Assembly (NCBI RefSeq): GCF_003664255.1
Contig: NZ_RCCV01000001.1
Location: 3,844,001-3,908,000, forward strand
Direction: 5' to 3'
Source of the DNA: Micromonospora sp. M71_S20
GTDB lineage: Bacteria > Actinomycetota > Actinomycetes > Mycobacteriales > Micromonosporaceae
Length of the DNA stretch: 64,000 nucleotides
The notes beneath the pieces were generated by a model. The model saw nothing but the letters and a program-made list of their open reading frames with translations. It was not told the origin of the DNA and made no database searches. Positions 44,069-54,074 of this stretch are shown piece after piece. Positions within the stretch are counted from its first letter, which is position 1. Each line of letters opens with the position of its first letter. The translations under genes were made by a program, and so were the position numbers.

Positions 44069-45478
44069 ATGAGAAGACCTCGGCTCCGCCGTACGGCGGC
44101 GGCGTTCGTCGCCGTCGTGGCCGCCGCCGCGCTCACGGCCTGCGGCGACTCCGGGTCCGGCACCGACGGCGGCAGCGGCGCGCTCGACGCGCCCGGCGCC
44201 GAGGTGCTGGAGAAGGCCACGGACAAGACCACGATCGAGTTCTGGCACGCGATGAAGGGGGCCAACGCCACCGCCGTCGACAAGCTCGTGGCGGACTTCA
44301 ACGCCCAGAGCGGTGGCAAGGTCGAGGTCAAGGCGGTCTTCCAGGGAAGCTACGACGAGACGATCGCGAAGTACAAGGCGTCGGTGCAGCAGAAGAGCAC
44401 GCCGGCCCTGGTGCAGATCTACGACATCGGCAGCCGCTTCATGGTCGACTCGAAGCAGGTCGTGCCGATGCACAAGTTCATCGAGAAGGACGGCTTCAAC
44501 GCCGGCGACATCGAGCCGAACATCGCCAGCTACTACTCGGTCGACGGCAAGCTCTGGTCGATGCCGTTCAACTCCTCGACGCCCCTGCTCTACATCAACA
44601 AGGAGGCGTTCGAGCGGGCCGGCCTCGACCCGACGAAGCCGCCGAAGGACCTCACCGAGATCGGCGAGCTGGCGAAGAAGCTCACGGTCAAGGACGCCAG
44701 CGGCAAGACCGTCCAGTACGGCTTCAACGCCGCCATCTACGGCTGGCTGGTGGAGCAGCTGCTCGCCACCGACGGCAAGGAGTACTGCGACAAGGGCAAC
44801 GGGCGCAGCGGCCTGGCCACCAAGGTGCAGTTCGACCAGGAGACGGCCGTGCGGGTCGCGCAGTGGTGGACGGACCTGGTGAAGGGCGGCTACGCGACGA
44901 ACACCGGCCGCAAGACCGACGACGCCCAGGCCGCGTTCAAGTCGGGCACGGTCGCCATGCACCTGGAGTCCACCAGCGTGCTGCGCGGCTACGTCGACGC
45001 CGCGAAGGGCAAGTTCACCGTGCTCACCGCCCCGTACCCGAAGGTGAGCGCCTCCTCCACGGGCGGACCGATCATCGGTGGCGCCTCGCTGTGGATCAAC
45101 GGCGTCGGCCACACCGACAAGGAGAAGCGGGCCGCCTGGGAGTTCGTGAAGTTCGCCTCCGGCCCGGTCGAGCAGGCCAAGTGGCACACCAGCACCGGGT
45201 ACGTGCCGATCAACGCCAAGGCGCTCGACGAGCAGATCGACAAGGACTGGATGGCGAAGTTCCCCCAGTTCCGCACCGCCGTCGACCAGCTGCACGCGCT
45301 GCCGCCGTCGGTCGCGTCGGCCGGCTGCCTGCTGGGCGTGATGCCGCAGGCCCGCAAGGCGTCCGAGGACGGCCTCGAGGCGGCGATCGTCGGCAGCAAG
45401 CCGGCCGATCAGGCCATGAAGGACGCGGCGGCGAGCGTGCAGGGCGCCATCGACAGCTACAACAAGTCGGTCAGCTGA
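44069..45478 (+). CDS. ugpB: Ugp-like solute-binding lipoprotein
   Basis: 469 residues from ATG after AAGGAG. It has a twin-basic-like start and lipobox (AAALTACGD) that makes it a membrane-anchored lipoprotein, then a periplasmic-type type I binding fold. It shows strong pattern matches to E. coli UgpB: EFWHAMKGANATAVDKL, FNSSTPLLYINKEAFERAGL, PIIGGASLWINGV and WHTSTGYVPINAKAL. The closest substrates are glycerol-3-phosphate and glycerophosphodiesters, though actinobacterial members may bind other polyol phosphates. It is followed by a strong terminator that closes the operon. A PhoP/Pho-box was not recognised upstream. Confidence 0.87.
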   Translation: MRRPRLRRTAAAFVAVVAAAALTACGDSGSGTDGGSGALDAPGAEVLEKATDKTTIEFWHAMKGANATAVDKLVADFNAQSGGKVEVKAVFQGSYDETIAKYKASVQQKSTPALVQIYDIGSRFMVDSKQVVPMHKFIEKDGFNAGDIEPNIASYYSVDGKLWSMPFNSSTPLLYINKEAFERAGLDPTKPPKDLTEIGELAKKLTVKDASGKTVQYGFNAAIYGWLVEQLLATDGKEYCDKGNGRSGLATKVQFDQETAVRVAQWWTDLVKGGYATNTGRKTDDAQAAFKSGTVAMHLESTSVLRGYVDAAKGKFTVLTAPYPKVSASSTGGPIIGGASLWINGVGHTDKEKRAAWEFVKFASGPVEQAKWHTSTGYVPINAKALDEQIDKDWMAKFPQFRTAVDQLHALPPSVASAGCLLGVMPQARKASEDGLEAAIVGSKPADQAMKDAAASVQGAIDSYNKSVS

Positions 45479-45500
45479 CCACCGCACCGGGCTGATCGTC

Positions 45501-45535
45501 GAGAAGGGCCGGTTCCGCCAGAACCGGCCCTTCTC
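45501..45535 (+). terminator. Strong hairpin terminator of the ugp operon
   Basis: GAGAAGGGCCGGTTC pairs perfectly with GAACCGGCCCTTCTC around a 5-base loop, 22 bp after the ugpB stop. There is no T tract, as is common in high-GC actinobacteria. Confidence 0.85.
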
Positions 45536-45669
45536 CGCTGCCGGCCGCCGAACACCGGCGGAGTCGGCCGGAGGACCTCCGCGCGAGCGTCGGTCGTCGG
45601 TGCATCGCGTACGGCGTGGGTGCGGGCGGTTCGTAAGGTGGGCCGTGCCGCCGATCGAGGGAGAGACCG

Positions 45670-47034
45670 TTGTCGCCGTCGTACCGCCCACCCCGTTGGA
45701 GCCTGGCAGGGGCAGCCCTGAGTGTGATTCTCGGGCTTACCGCCTGCACCGGGCCACGGGCGGAGCCGCCGGAGCGGCCGGCGCTGCGGGTCGAGGTGAC
45801 CCAGGAGAGCCTGCGCGGCAGCGAGACCGGAGCGGAGCAGGAGGGCCCGGAGCCGACCTGGTCGGTGACGGCCGACCGGCTCGACCAGCCGTTGACGCAG
45901 CTCGGCCAGGTCATCGTCGTGCCCGACGAGCGGGAGCTGCGGGCGGTGGACCGTTCCACGGGGCAGGACCGCTGGCGTCACCCGTTCCCGGTGAGCTACC
46001 AGTACACGGTCGCCGGCGATCTGATCGTCCTCAGCGCCAGCGACGGAGGGCCGCTGGAGGTGCTCGACGCGGCCACCGGCGCCACCCGCTGGCGGGCGGA
46101 GGACACCCAGGACGTCGTCGTCCAGCAGAAGGTCGTGTACGACCGCGAGTGCGTCGGCACCGGACGGTCGGCGAAGTGCGTCGTCGTCGCGCGCGACCTC
46201 CACGACGGCCGCCAGCTGTGGAAACTGACCGCCGACCGGTTCGCCCGGGTGTCCGACGAGGCGCTCGGCGTCCGGGCGCCGTATGCCGCGCCCACCGACC
46301 GGTACGTGGCGGTGCGGCTGGACGGGCGTACCTACACGACCGTCGCACCCACCACCGGCAAGGCCGGCGCCGGCCGGTTACCGAGCCGGGCCTGGCACGG
46401 CTTCGTCGCCGACGGCCTGCTGGTGACCACCGACCACGATCCACCCCGGGACGACCGGCGGTGCACGGTCAGCATCGCCACCGTCGACGCGGCCACCGGT
46501 GCCAGAGGCTGGTCCGGCGAGGTCTTCAGCGGGCGTCGCGAGGATGGAGAGTGTGCCAAGCGACTGGCGCACGACCGCAGCGGGCTGACCCTGCTCGGGG
46601 CCGGCACCCGGCTCGTCGCGGTCACCGCGGCCGGCCGGCCCCAGGTGATCGACCTGCGGACCGGCAGGACGCAGTGGGAGGGGGCCGCCTCCGGCGTGCC
46701 GGTCGACGGGGACGACCGGTCCGTGCTGGTGCGGCGCAACGCCGACGAGGGCGAGCTGGCCCTGCTCGACGCGGCCACCGGCGCGACGCGGTGGAGCGCG
46801 CCGGATCCGGGGTTGTCCGGCACCTCGGCGAGCTGGCGGTCGAGCGTGACGAAACGCCTCGTGGCGGTCAGCGGCGCGGCAGATGAGCGGCCGGTCGTGC
46901 TCGTCCACGACGTGTCGACCGGTCGCCAACTCGGCCGGTACCCCGGTTGGCTCGCCGGGGCCGGCGACGACTGGGTCGCGGTCAGCCACTCCGGGGGACC
47001 GGACGGGATCGCCCTGGACCTGTACGCCTTCTGA
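45670..47034 (+). CDS. PQQ-type beta-propeller lipoprotein
   Basis: 454 residues from a TTG preceded by GGGAGAGA. The signal peptide ends in a lipobox (LSVILGLTACTG), so the protein is anchored outside the membrane. The rest has repeated WD-like/PQQ-type blades (STGQDRWRHPF, VLDAATGATRWRAED, DLRTGRTQWEGAA, LLDAATGATRWSAP, DVSTGRQLGRYP), at least five to seven of them. Such propellers act as binding platforms or as outer-surface assembly factors, and no specific partner is evident. It is monocistronic and converges on the 47117 gene with a hairpin between. Confidence 0.8.
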   Translation: MSPSYRPPRWSLAGAALSVILGLTACTGPRAEPPERPALRVEVTQESLRGSETGAEQEGPEPTWSVTADRLDQPLTQLGQVIVVPDERELRAVDRSTGQDRWRHPFPVSYQYTVAGDLIVLSASDGGPLEVLDAATGATRWRAEDTQDVVVQQKVVYDRECVGTGRSAKCVVVARDLHDGRQLWKLTADRFARVSDEALGVRAPYAAPTDRYVAVRLDGRTYTTVAPTTGKAGAGRLPSRAWHGFVADGLLVTTDHDPPRDDRRCTVSIATVDAATGARGWSGEVFSGRREDGECAKRLAHDRSGLTLLGAGTRLVAVTAAGRPQVIDLRTGRTQWEGAASGVPVDGDDRSVLVRRNADEGELALLDAATGATRWSAPDPGLSGTSASWRSSVTKRLVAVSGAADERPVVLVHDVSTGRQLGRYPGWLAGAGDDWVAVSHSGGPDGIALDLYAF

Positions 47035-47053
47035 ACCGGCCCGCCGGACCGTC

Positions 47054-47086
47054 GCGGGCCGGCGGCCTTGTCCGCCACCGGCCCGC
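47054..47086. terminator. GC-rich hairpin between convergent genes
   Basis: GCGGGCCGG (47054-47062) pairs with CCGGCCCGC (47078-47086) with further partial pairing in the loop. It lies 20 bp after the propeller stop and 31 bp before the end of the minus-strand gene, so it may terminate both. Confidence 0.6.
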
Positions 47087-47116
47087 GCGCACGGCCGGAC
47101 CGCCGCGCGCCCGGAC

Positions 47117-47710
47117 TCAGCCGGCGAACGGCGGCAGCGCCGCGAAGCCGGGGTGCACCTGGACCTGCTGTGCGAGCTGGGCCATCACCTGGCGTACCCG
47201 GGTCAGCGGGTGCTGCGGGAACCGGGCGTCGTACGCCGGATCGTCGGCGACGTGCGACGGCAGGCCGCCCTCGCCCTCGGACCCGTACGGGTGGGGCCTG
47301 AAGTAGTTCGCGGGGCCGACCTGGCCCATGACCATCGCCTCCCGCTGGCCGAACCCCGCGCTCTCGGCGGCCTGCACCCGCAGCACCGCGCTGCACGCGG
47401 CCTTCGGCACGATGTAGCTGCCCAGGAACGCCTGGCCGTGGGGCTGGTTGGGCAGCTTGACCTTGATGAGCTGGCGAAGTGCCGGCTGGCCGCCGACCGG
47501 CATGACGTCGGCCTCGATCAGCGCACCGCCCTGGGCGGCGGCCATCTTCGCCATCCCCCTGCGCAGCGCGGGCGGGTCCGTCAGCGGGGCGGGCAGGTCG
47601 GGAACCAGGTTGAAGAAGCTCGCCTGGATCACGATCCGCTCGTCGTTGGCCCAGCTGTCGGCGGCCACCTGCTGGAAGCCGGGGAGGAGGAAGTGCGCGA
47701 AGGGGTGCAT
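47117..47710 (-). CDS. Conserved-looking hypothetical protein
   Basis: 197 residues with coding composition throughout (FQQVAADSWANDERIVIQAS, FFNLVPDLP, QAFLGSYIVPKAACSAVLRV, ANYFRPHPYGSEGEGG). It contains few charges and several beta-like stretches. I do not recognise the family. Its ATG at 47710 is preceded by GGAGCC. It is the last of a minus-strand group but separated from the carboxylase gene by 172 bp, so it may be independent. Confidence 0.6.
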   Translation of the reverse strand: MHPFAHFLLPGFQQVAADSWANDERIVIQASFFNLVPDLPAPLTDPPALRRGMAKMAAAQGGALIEADVMPVGGQPALRQLIKVKLPNQPHGQAFLGSYIVPKAACSAVLRVQAAESAGFGQREAMVMGQVGPANYFRPHPYGSEGEGGLPSHVADDPAYDARFPQHPLTRVRQVMAQLAQQVQVHPGFAALPPFAG

Positions 47711-47882
47711 GGGCTCCGATCGTGCCAGATGCCTGGAGCGTGCTCCTGGCCGGCAACCACGCCTCCGCCGGCGGCGGGGCGGGTGCCCGTACCGGCGCGG
47801 AACGCGTCCACGCCGGTACGGGCGCCGGTCTGCGATCAGGCGCGACGCGCCACGGCGAGGACCTCGCCGTGGCGCGCCTCCG

Positions 47883-50800
47883 TCAGCGCAGGCGGGCCTC
47901 GATGGCCTCGATGATGCGCGGGCGCAGTTCCGCCGCGCGGATGACGGCGTCGACGGAGCCGACCTCGACCGCGCGCTGGATGTTGTGCACCCGGTCGAAC
48001 TCGGCGGCCACCTCGCCCAGCTTCTCCACGCGCACCGTCGAGCGCAGCTCGTCGAGCTCCGCGGTCAGCGCCGCGCGGTCGGTGCCGGAGGCGGCCGCGA
48101 CGCGGGCCTCCAGCTCCCGCACGCGCAGGTCGGCCGCGGTACGGGCGTTGACGTCGCCGGAGAACACCACCGCGGCGGCGGGGGCGCCGCCGAGCACCGA
48201 GGCGAACGAGCCTTCCAGCGCGAGCACGGTCATGTTCGGGTTCAGCGCCTTCGAGAACACCACGAACGCGCCCCCGTGGTACCGCGAGATCACGCAGAAC
48301 ACGATGGGCCCGCGGAAGTTCACGATCGCGCGGCCGATCTCGGCGCCGTACTCCAGCTGGAGGTTGCGCATCGACTCGGGCGAGCCGTCGAAGCCCGACA
48401 GGTTCGCCAACACCACCAGCGGCCGGTTGCCGCTGGCCGCGTTGATCGCCCGCGCGGCCTTCTTCGACGACCGCGGGAACAACGTGCCCGCGGTGTAGGT
48501 GTCCGGGCCGTCGGTGGGCGGGAACCCGCGCCGCGGCACCGACCGTGACTCGATGCCGATCAGGCACACCGGCATGCCACCCAGGTGTACGTCCTGCACC
48601 GCCACGGTCTCCGCGTCGGCCATGCCCGCCCACCGTTCCAGCACCGGGTGGTCCTGGTCGGAGAGCGCCCGCATCACGGTCCGGATGTCGAACGGCTTCT
48701 TGCGGTCCGGGTTGGCCTCGGCGGAGAAGATCTCGCCGACGGCGGTGAAGTCGCTGCCCGTCACGACATGGGGGAAGTCGGAGATGTCGCGGTCGACGGG
48801 ATCGGTCGTCCGCGCCCGCCGCGGCCCCTGCTCGCCGGGCGCGACGTACGTGTGCTCGTAGTGCGCCATCAGCACGTCCCGCGCGGCGGCCAGGTTCGGC
48901 GCCCAGTACTGCGCCTGCCCGTTCGGACCCATCACCCGGTCGTAGCCGCCGATGCCGAAGTTGTCCTCGGCCGAGACCCCGCCGGAGAAGTCGAGCGACT
49001 GCTTGCCGGTGAGCACCATCGCCGAGTCGGGCGTCATCACCAGGATGCCCTTGGTGTGCATCAGCATCGTCGCCTCGGCGTTCCAGTACGGCTGCGCGCC
49101 GACGGTGATGCCCGCGACCACGATGTTGATCTCGCCGCCGTCCTGGGTGAACTCGACGATCCGCTTGAGCGCCGCGGCCACCCAGTCCATGTTCTCCGTG
49201 CCCGACTGCATGGAGATCCGGGCGCCCGCGGACAGCGCGTACCACTCCAGCGGCACCTGCATCCGCTCGGCCAGGTCCAGCGCGGCGATCACGCGGCGGC
49301 ACTCCGGCTCCGACAGCGCGCCGAGCGCCTTCGTCGGGTCGCCGAGCAGCACGACCCGGGTGACGCCCTGCGGGTGCCGCCGGGTCGGCGTGGTCACCAC
49401 GCCCGCCACGATCGCCGCGCTGTTGCGCCCCTTCGGCCGCTCGACCGGCACCAGCGCGTGGTTCTCGTCGAGGTCGTGCTCGACGAACGTGCCGAGCAGC
49501 CCGGTCAGCTCGTACGGGTAGACCGCGTTGCGGCTGCTCGCGCGCAGCACCTTCTGCCGGTAGTCGTCGAGCGGCTCGACCGGCTCGTCCGACGGCTCGC
49601 CGACGGTCAGCGCGGTGCCGCCGGTGGCGTCGAACGAGACGCGTACGGCGATCTTGGTCAACTCGCCGGTCCTGCGGTCGCGCTGCCGGGCGATGAACAG
49701 GATCTCCTCCAGCCCGGCGCCCGCGGTCGTGGGCAGCACCCGCCGGGCGATCATCTCCAGCTCCGCGCGGGTGAGGTCGCTCGGCGGCCAGACGTAGAGA
49801 ACGATCCGGTTGGTGCTGAAGCGCTTCCTCGACGGCCGCCGCGACTGGGCGCGGCGGATCGAGTCGAGACAGGTGGCGAGCACGTCCTCGGCCGTCGGCA
49901 GCGCCACCAGCCTGCCGTCGTGCTCGCGCAGCTCGGTCAGGTCGCGCACCTGCGCGAACGCGACGAGGCGGTCGTCCGACGGATTCTCCCGCGCCACGCA
50001 CTGGAAGAGGTAGACCTCCTCGTCCGACGACGGCAGCCGGGTGAGGTCGAACTTGCTCAGCCGCTCCATCTGCATCCGCTGCGCGATGTACGGGTGCAGG
50101 CCGCGGATCAGCCGCTCCTCGACCATCCCGAGGGTCGACGGACGGAACGTGAAGTGGTGGTGCATCACCGCGCCGCTGCGGCCCGCGACGGTGGCGGTGA
50201 GCCTGCGGACCTGGCTCGGCAGCGGGTGCGCGCTGACGACCTCGTGCAGCGCCGCCGCCATCGCGTCGAAGTCCGCCGGCTGGTTCTCCCAGGCCAGGTA
50301 GATGTCGACGTCGATCGCGTCGTGGCCGCCGGCCAGCTCCGCGAGGCCACGCAGCGCGCTGCCCAGCGCGTCGAAGCCCACGGCGGCGGAGACCACGCAC
50401 GAGCCCGTCCGCTCGGCGACGACGAACGTGCAGCCCTCGACCTCGCTGGTGCGTACGCCGGTGAGGTCCTTGTTGCCGTAGTACCGCCGGGTCAGCACCT
50501 CCAGCATGACCGCGTTGTCGAGGTCGTCGCGGACGAGCCGCTGGCCGAGCAGCCGCACCAGCGGCTCGGTGGAGCGCACCATCTCGGCGATGCGCTCGGC
50601 GCGGTCCGGCGCGTCCGGGTGCGCGTCCAGGTGGCGCAGGTGCCGCCGTACGTCGGCGTAGACGCGGGCGCGGTTGCGGCGCAGCAGCGGCTGGGCGAAC
50701 CAGGCGAACACCACGCCGCGCGCGAGGTCGCAGACCACGGGGAAGCGGACCTGCGTCGCGGCCACCAGCCGCTCCAGCGCGAGACCGGCCGGCTCGCGCA

Positions 50801-53345
50801 GCGACTCGTCCGGCGGCGGCTCCCGCAGCCAGGCGCGCAGCAGCGTCGCGACGACCGTGGCGTCGGCGGAGGCGCGTTGCAGGGCGAGGAAGATCCGGAA
50901 CACGGCGGCTTCGAGCGCGGGGGAGCGCTCCAGCTCGGTGACGCCGTAGTGCGCGAGCGCCGTGGCGAGCTTGGCCTGGAAGGCCTCCGGCAGCCCGGCC
51001 CGGTCGACGTCGAGGTACTGCAGGTAGGTGTGGAAGTACTCGCGGGCGCTCGGCACGTGGCCGGCGCCGCCGCCGTCCTCGCCCGTCGGCCGGTTGCGGC
51101 TGAGCTCGGTGAGGTCGGCGAACACGTCGATGAGGCCGAGTTCCTCGGCCAGCGGGCGGTGGCCGTCCTCCGTGGCCGCCCGGCGCGCGGCGAGGTAGTC
51201 GTCGAGCAGCCGGCGCTCGTCGTGCGGGTCGACGTCGAAGCCGAGCAACAGGCTGCGCAGGTCCTCCTGACCGCGCGTGGCGCGCTCCCACGCCGGGACG
51301 CTCGCGGGCGCGGCGGGCAGGTCCAGCTCGACGGACTCGGTCGCCGCGGCCTCCCCGGCCTCGGCGTCGTCGGCGAGCGGCTCCAGCCGCAGCAGCGGCG
51401 CGCCGGTCTCCACCTGGGTGCCGACGGACACCACGCATTCCTTCAGCCGCGCCTTGAACGGCGCCCGCAGCACCGTCTCCATCTTCATGCTCTCCAGCAC
51501 CAGCACCGGCGCGCCCGCCTCGACCTCGGCGCCGACCTTCAACGGGGTGGCGACGACCAGCGCGGGCATGGGCGAACGCAGGACACCGCCCTCGTCGCGG
51601 GTGACCCGGTGCGCCACGCCGTCCACCTCGACCAGGTGGATCGGCCCGTGCGTGCCGATGAGCAGGCGGTACCGGGTGCCGTTGACGACGATCTGCCCGG
51701 TGTGCCGGTCGAAGCGCTCCAACTCGACGTCGGCGGTGCGCACGGCGCCACCCGCTTCGACGCCGACGCGGAACCGGTGTGCGCCGACCCGCGCGACGCG
51801 CACGCGGTAGCCGACGCCGCGCAGCTTGAGGTCCAGCGGCCGGCCGCTCTCGTGCTGCACCTGCGGGCGTCCGCCGAACGCCGTCGACAGCAGCCGCTGC
51901 CGCTCGACGCGTTCCTCCTCCTCGTACGCCTCGATGGCGGCGGCCGCGAGCGCGACGGCGGAGTGCCGGTGCGAGACGAGCCTGCCCTCGCCCCGGACGC
52001 GGTCGATCCAGCCGGTGTCCGCGCTGGCGTCGATCACCTCGGGCTGGTCGAGCAGGTCGAGCACGAAGCTCTTGTTCGTCGCGCCGCCCTCGATGATCAC
52101 CGTGGTCTGGGCCATCGCCCGGCGCAGCCTGCCGAGCGCCTCATCGCGGTCGCGGCCGTACGCGATGATCTTCGCGATCATGGAGTCGAAGTCGGCGGGG
52201 ATGGTGTCGCCCTCGCTGACGCCGGTGTCCACGCGGATGCCGGGCCCGGCCGGCAGGTCCAGCCGCGCGATGCGGCCGGGGGAGGGCGCGAAGTCGCGGT
52301 CGGGGTCCTCGGCGTTCAGCCGGGCCTCGATGGCGTGCCCGCGCTCCACCGGCGGCTCGCCCTCGAGCCGCCCGCCCGAGGCCACGTGCAGCTGCGCCCG
52401 AACCAGGTCGAACCCGGTGGTGGACTCGGTGATCGGGTGCTCGACCTGCAGGCGGGTGTTGACCTCCAGGAAGGCGAACAGCCGGTCGCCGGGGTGGTAG
52501 AGGAACTCGACGGTCGCCGCGCCGCGGTAGCCGACCGCGACGGCGAGCCGTTCGGCCGACGCCTTGAGTTCGGCCGTCTGCTCAGGACCGAGCACCGGCG
52601 ACGCCGACTCCTCGATGACCTTCTGGTTGCGCCGCTGCACGGAGCAGTCGCGGACCCCGAGCGCCCACGCGGTGCCCTGGCCGTCGGCGATCACCTGGAC
52701 CTCGACGTGCCGGGCGCCGGTGACCAGGCGTTCCAGGAACACGACGCCGCTGCCGAACGCCCGCGCGGCCTCCTGGCTGGTGCGCTCGTAGGCGTCGGCC
52801 AGCTCCGCCTCGTTGGTGATCACGCGGATGCCGCGTCCGCCGCCACCCGCGGTCGCCTTGAGCATCAGCGGGTAGCCGATCTCGGCCGCCGCCGCCAGGG
52901 CGGCGTCCAGGGTCTCGACCGCGCCGCGGCTCCACGGCGCGACCGGCACGCCGACCTCCTCGGCGATCAGCTTCGCGCCGATCTTGTCGCCGAGCTTGCG
53001 CATGGCGTCCGGGCTCGGGCCGACGAAGGTGACGCCGACCCTCTCGCACAGTTCCGCGAACGCCGGGTCCTCGGCGACGAAGCCCCAGCCTACCCACGCG
53101 GCGTCGGCCCCGGTCTCCACCAGCGCGCGCTCCAATACCTTCAGGTCGAGGTACGGGCGCGCGGACGCGGGACCGAGGTCGTAGGACAGGTCCGCCTCGC
53201 GGACGAAGGTGGCCGTACGGTCGACGTCGGTGTGCAGGGCGACGGTCTCGATCCGTGTCCCGGTCTCCGCGGCGATGGCCCGTACGGCGTGGATGAGCCG
53301 CATGGCGGCCTCACCACGGTTGACGATGGCGACACGACTGAACAC
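47883..53345 (-). CDS. Single-chain acetyl-/acyl-CoA carboxylase (BC-BCCP-CT)
   Basis: 1,820 residues from a GTG with a near-perfect AAAAAGGAGGG ribosome site. Residues 1-450 are biotin carboxylase (KATAGGGGRGIRVI, FLEVNTRLQVEHP). The biotinyl domain with the biotinylated lysine in LESMKMETV is near 619. A long central region follows, then two crotonase-type carboxyltransferase halves from about 1,240 (for example LVVLANLSGFDGSPESMR near 1,638). The enzyme would carboxylate acetyl-CoA or a related acyl-CoA for lipid or polyketide synthesis. The all-in-one order is like eukaryotic ACC and contrasts with the usual split AccA3/AccD actinobacterial enzymes. A very long antisense frame exists but is an artefact of GC bias. 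Confidence 0.88.
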   Translation of the reverse strand: MFSRVAIVNRGEAAMRLIHAVRAIAAETGTRIETVALHTDVDRTATFVREADLSYDLGPASARPYLDLKVLERALVETGADAAWVGWGFVAEDPAFAELCERVGVTFVGPSPDAMRKLGDKIGAKLIAEEVGVPVAPWSRGAVETLDAALAAAAEIGYPLMLKATAGGGGRGIRVITNEAELADAYERTSQEAARAFGSGVVFLERLVTGARHVEVQVIADGQGTAWALGVRDCSVQRRNQKVIEESASPVLGPEQTAELKASAERLAVAVGYRGAATVEFLYHPGDRLFAFLEVNTRLQVEHPITESTTGFDLVRAQLHVASGGRLEGEPPVERGHAIEARLNAEDPDRDFAPSPGRIARLDLPAGPGIRVDTGVSEGDTIPADFDSMIAKIIAYGRDRDEALGRLRRAMAQTTVIIEGGATNKSFVLDLLDQPEVIDASADTGWIDRVRGEGRLVSHRHSAVALAAAAIEAYEEEERVERQRLLSTAFGGRPQVQHESGRPLDLKLRGVGYRVRVARVGAHRFRVGVEAGGAVRTADVELERFDRHTGQIVVNGTRYRLLIGTHGPIHLVEVDGVAHRVTRDEGGVLRSPMPALVVATPLKVGAEVEAGAPVLVLESMKMETVLRAPFKARLKECVVSVGTQVETGAPLLRLEPLADDAEAGEAAATESVELDLPAAPASVPAWERATRGQEDLRSLLLGFDVDPHDERRLLDDYLAARRAATEDGHRPLAEELGLIDVFADLTELSRNRPTGEDGGGAGHVPSAREYFHTYLQYLDVDRAGLPEAFQAKLATALAHYGVTELERSPALEAAVFRIFLALQRASADATVVATLLRAWLREPPPDESLREPAGLALERLVAATQVRFPVVCDLARGVVFAWFAQPLLRRNRARVYADVRRHLRHLDAHPDAPDRAERIAEMVRSTEPLVRLLGQRLVRDDLDNAVMLEVLTRRYYGNKDLTGVRTSEVEGCTFVVAERTGSCVVSAAVGFDALGSALRGLAELAGGHDAIDVDIYLAWENQPADFDAMAAALHEVVSAHPLPSQVRRLTATVAGRSGAVMHHHFTFRPSTLGMVEERLIRGLHPYIAQRMQMERLSKFDLTRLPSSDEEVYLFQCVARENPSDDRLVAFAQVRDLTELREHDGRLVALPTAEDVLATCLDSIRRAQSRRPSRKRFSTNRIVLYVWPPSDLTRAELEMIARRVLPTTAGAGLEEILFIARQRDRRTGELTKIAVRVSFDATGGTALTVGEPSDEPVEPLDDYRQKVLRASSRNAVYPYELTGLLGTFVEHDLDENHALVPVERPKGRNSAAIVAGVVTTPTRRHPQGVTRVVLLGDPTKALGALSEPECRRVIAALDLAERMQVPLEWYALSAGARISMQSGTENMDWVAAALKRIVEFTQDGGEINIVVAGITVGAQPYWNAEATMLMHTKGILVMTPDSAMVLTGKQSLDFSGGVSAEDNFGIGGYDRVMGPNGQAQYWAPNLAAARDVLMAHYEHTYVAPGEQGPRRARTTDPVDRDISDFPHVVTGSDFTAVGEIFSAEANPDRKKPFDIRTVMRALSDQDHPVLERWAGMADAETVAVQDVHLGGMPVCLIGIESRSVPRRGFPPTDGPDTYTAGTLFPRSSKKAARAINAASGNRPLVVLANLSGFDGSPESMRNLQLEYGAEIGRAIVNFRGPIVFCVISRYHGGAFVVFSKALNPNMTVLALEGSFASVLGGAPAAAVVFSGDVNARTAADLRVRELEARVAAASGTDRAALTAELDELRSTVRVEKLGEVAAEFDRVHNIQRAVEVGSVDAVIRAAELRPRIIEAIEARLR

Positions 53346-53621
53346 CGACCGAGCCCTCCTTTTTGACCAATGATGCGGCGCGCCGCAATGCGGCGGCACC
53401 TTCGGCAGTGTCCACCCTTCCGCCTGTGGATCAAAAGGTCAGGGGTGCGAATCCGTTCGGCGGACGCGCGGGATCATGGCCGTGACCAGGCGAAACGTCG
53501 TACGCAACCGTGATCGTTTCCCGGCATGTGTTGCGGCCGTCCACTTCGTGGGAGGATGGTGCGCCCGCGGCGCACATATGTTACTGGCGGGTTCGTGCCA
53601 ACGGGTGTCGCGACGGGGGCC

Positions 53622-54002
53622 TCAGCGGGGACCGGTGCCGCCGTCGAGGTCGCCGACGAGCGAACCCGGAACACGCATGCGCCACGCGTCGGTGACGAGT
53701 TCCGTCAGGCGGTCGACGTCCACCTCCGCCAGCCGCAGCATGACCAGGGGCAGCCCCTCGTACGCGGGCGTGGTGAAGAAGACCTCGGGCTCGCCGAGGA
53801 GCAACGCCTGCTTCTCCGCCTCGTCGCCGACGTACAGCACCGCGACGTCGGTCCGGATCAGACGCGACGTGCCGGGTCTGCGCTCGGGATAGGACCAGAC
53901 GAACCCCTTGTCGGCGACCCGGAAGTCGAAGCCCTCGCTGTCGATCTCGACCACGTGGGGCAGCGCCAGCGCCACGTGACGGACGTCGTCGGCGTCAGCC
54001 AT
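53622..54002 (-). CDS. MmcQ/YjbR-family protein
   Basis: 126 residues with the YjbR pattern: VRHVALALPHVVEIDSEGFD, FRVADKGFVW, LYVGDEAEKQALLLGEP, then a VDVDRLTELVTDAWRM final helix. Family members are small DNA-binding-like fold proteins of unknown role. An IS5 element lies 44 bp upstream, so its native promoter may be separated. Confidence 0.9.
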   Translation of the reverse strand: MADADDVRHVALALPHVVEIDSEGFDFRVADKGFVWSYPERRPGTSRLIRTDVAVLYVGDEAEKQALLLGEPEVFFTTPAYEGLPLVMLRLAEVDVDRLTELVTDAWRMRVPGSLVGDLDGGTGPR

Positions 54003-54074
54003 CGGGGTTGCTCCGCAACATCGTCTCCCGCACCCGCGCAGACTAGGGCCTGTTTCAGAAGTACGGACTGAGGT

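Noticed and set aside
48585..53366. 1,593-codon frame on the plus strand opposite the carboxylase
   Set aside because: The protein is arginine/glycine/valine-rich nonsense without domains; it arises from GC bias opposite a real gene with a strong ribosome site.
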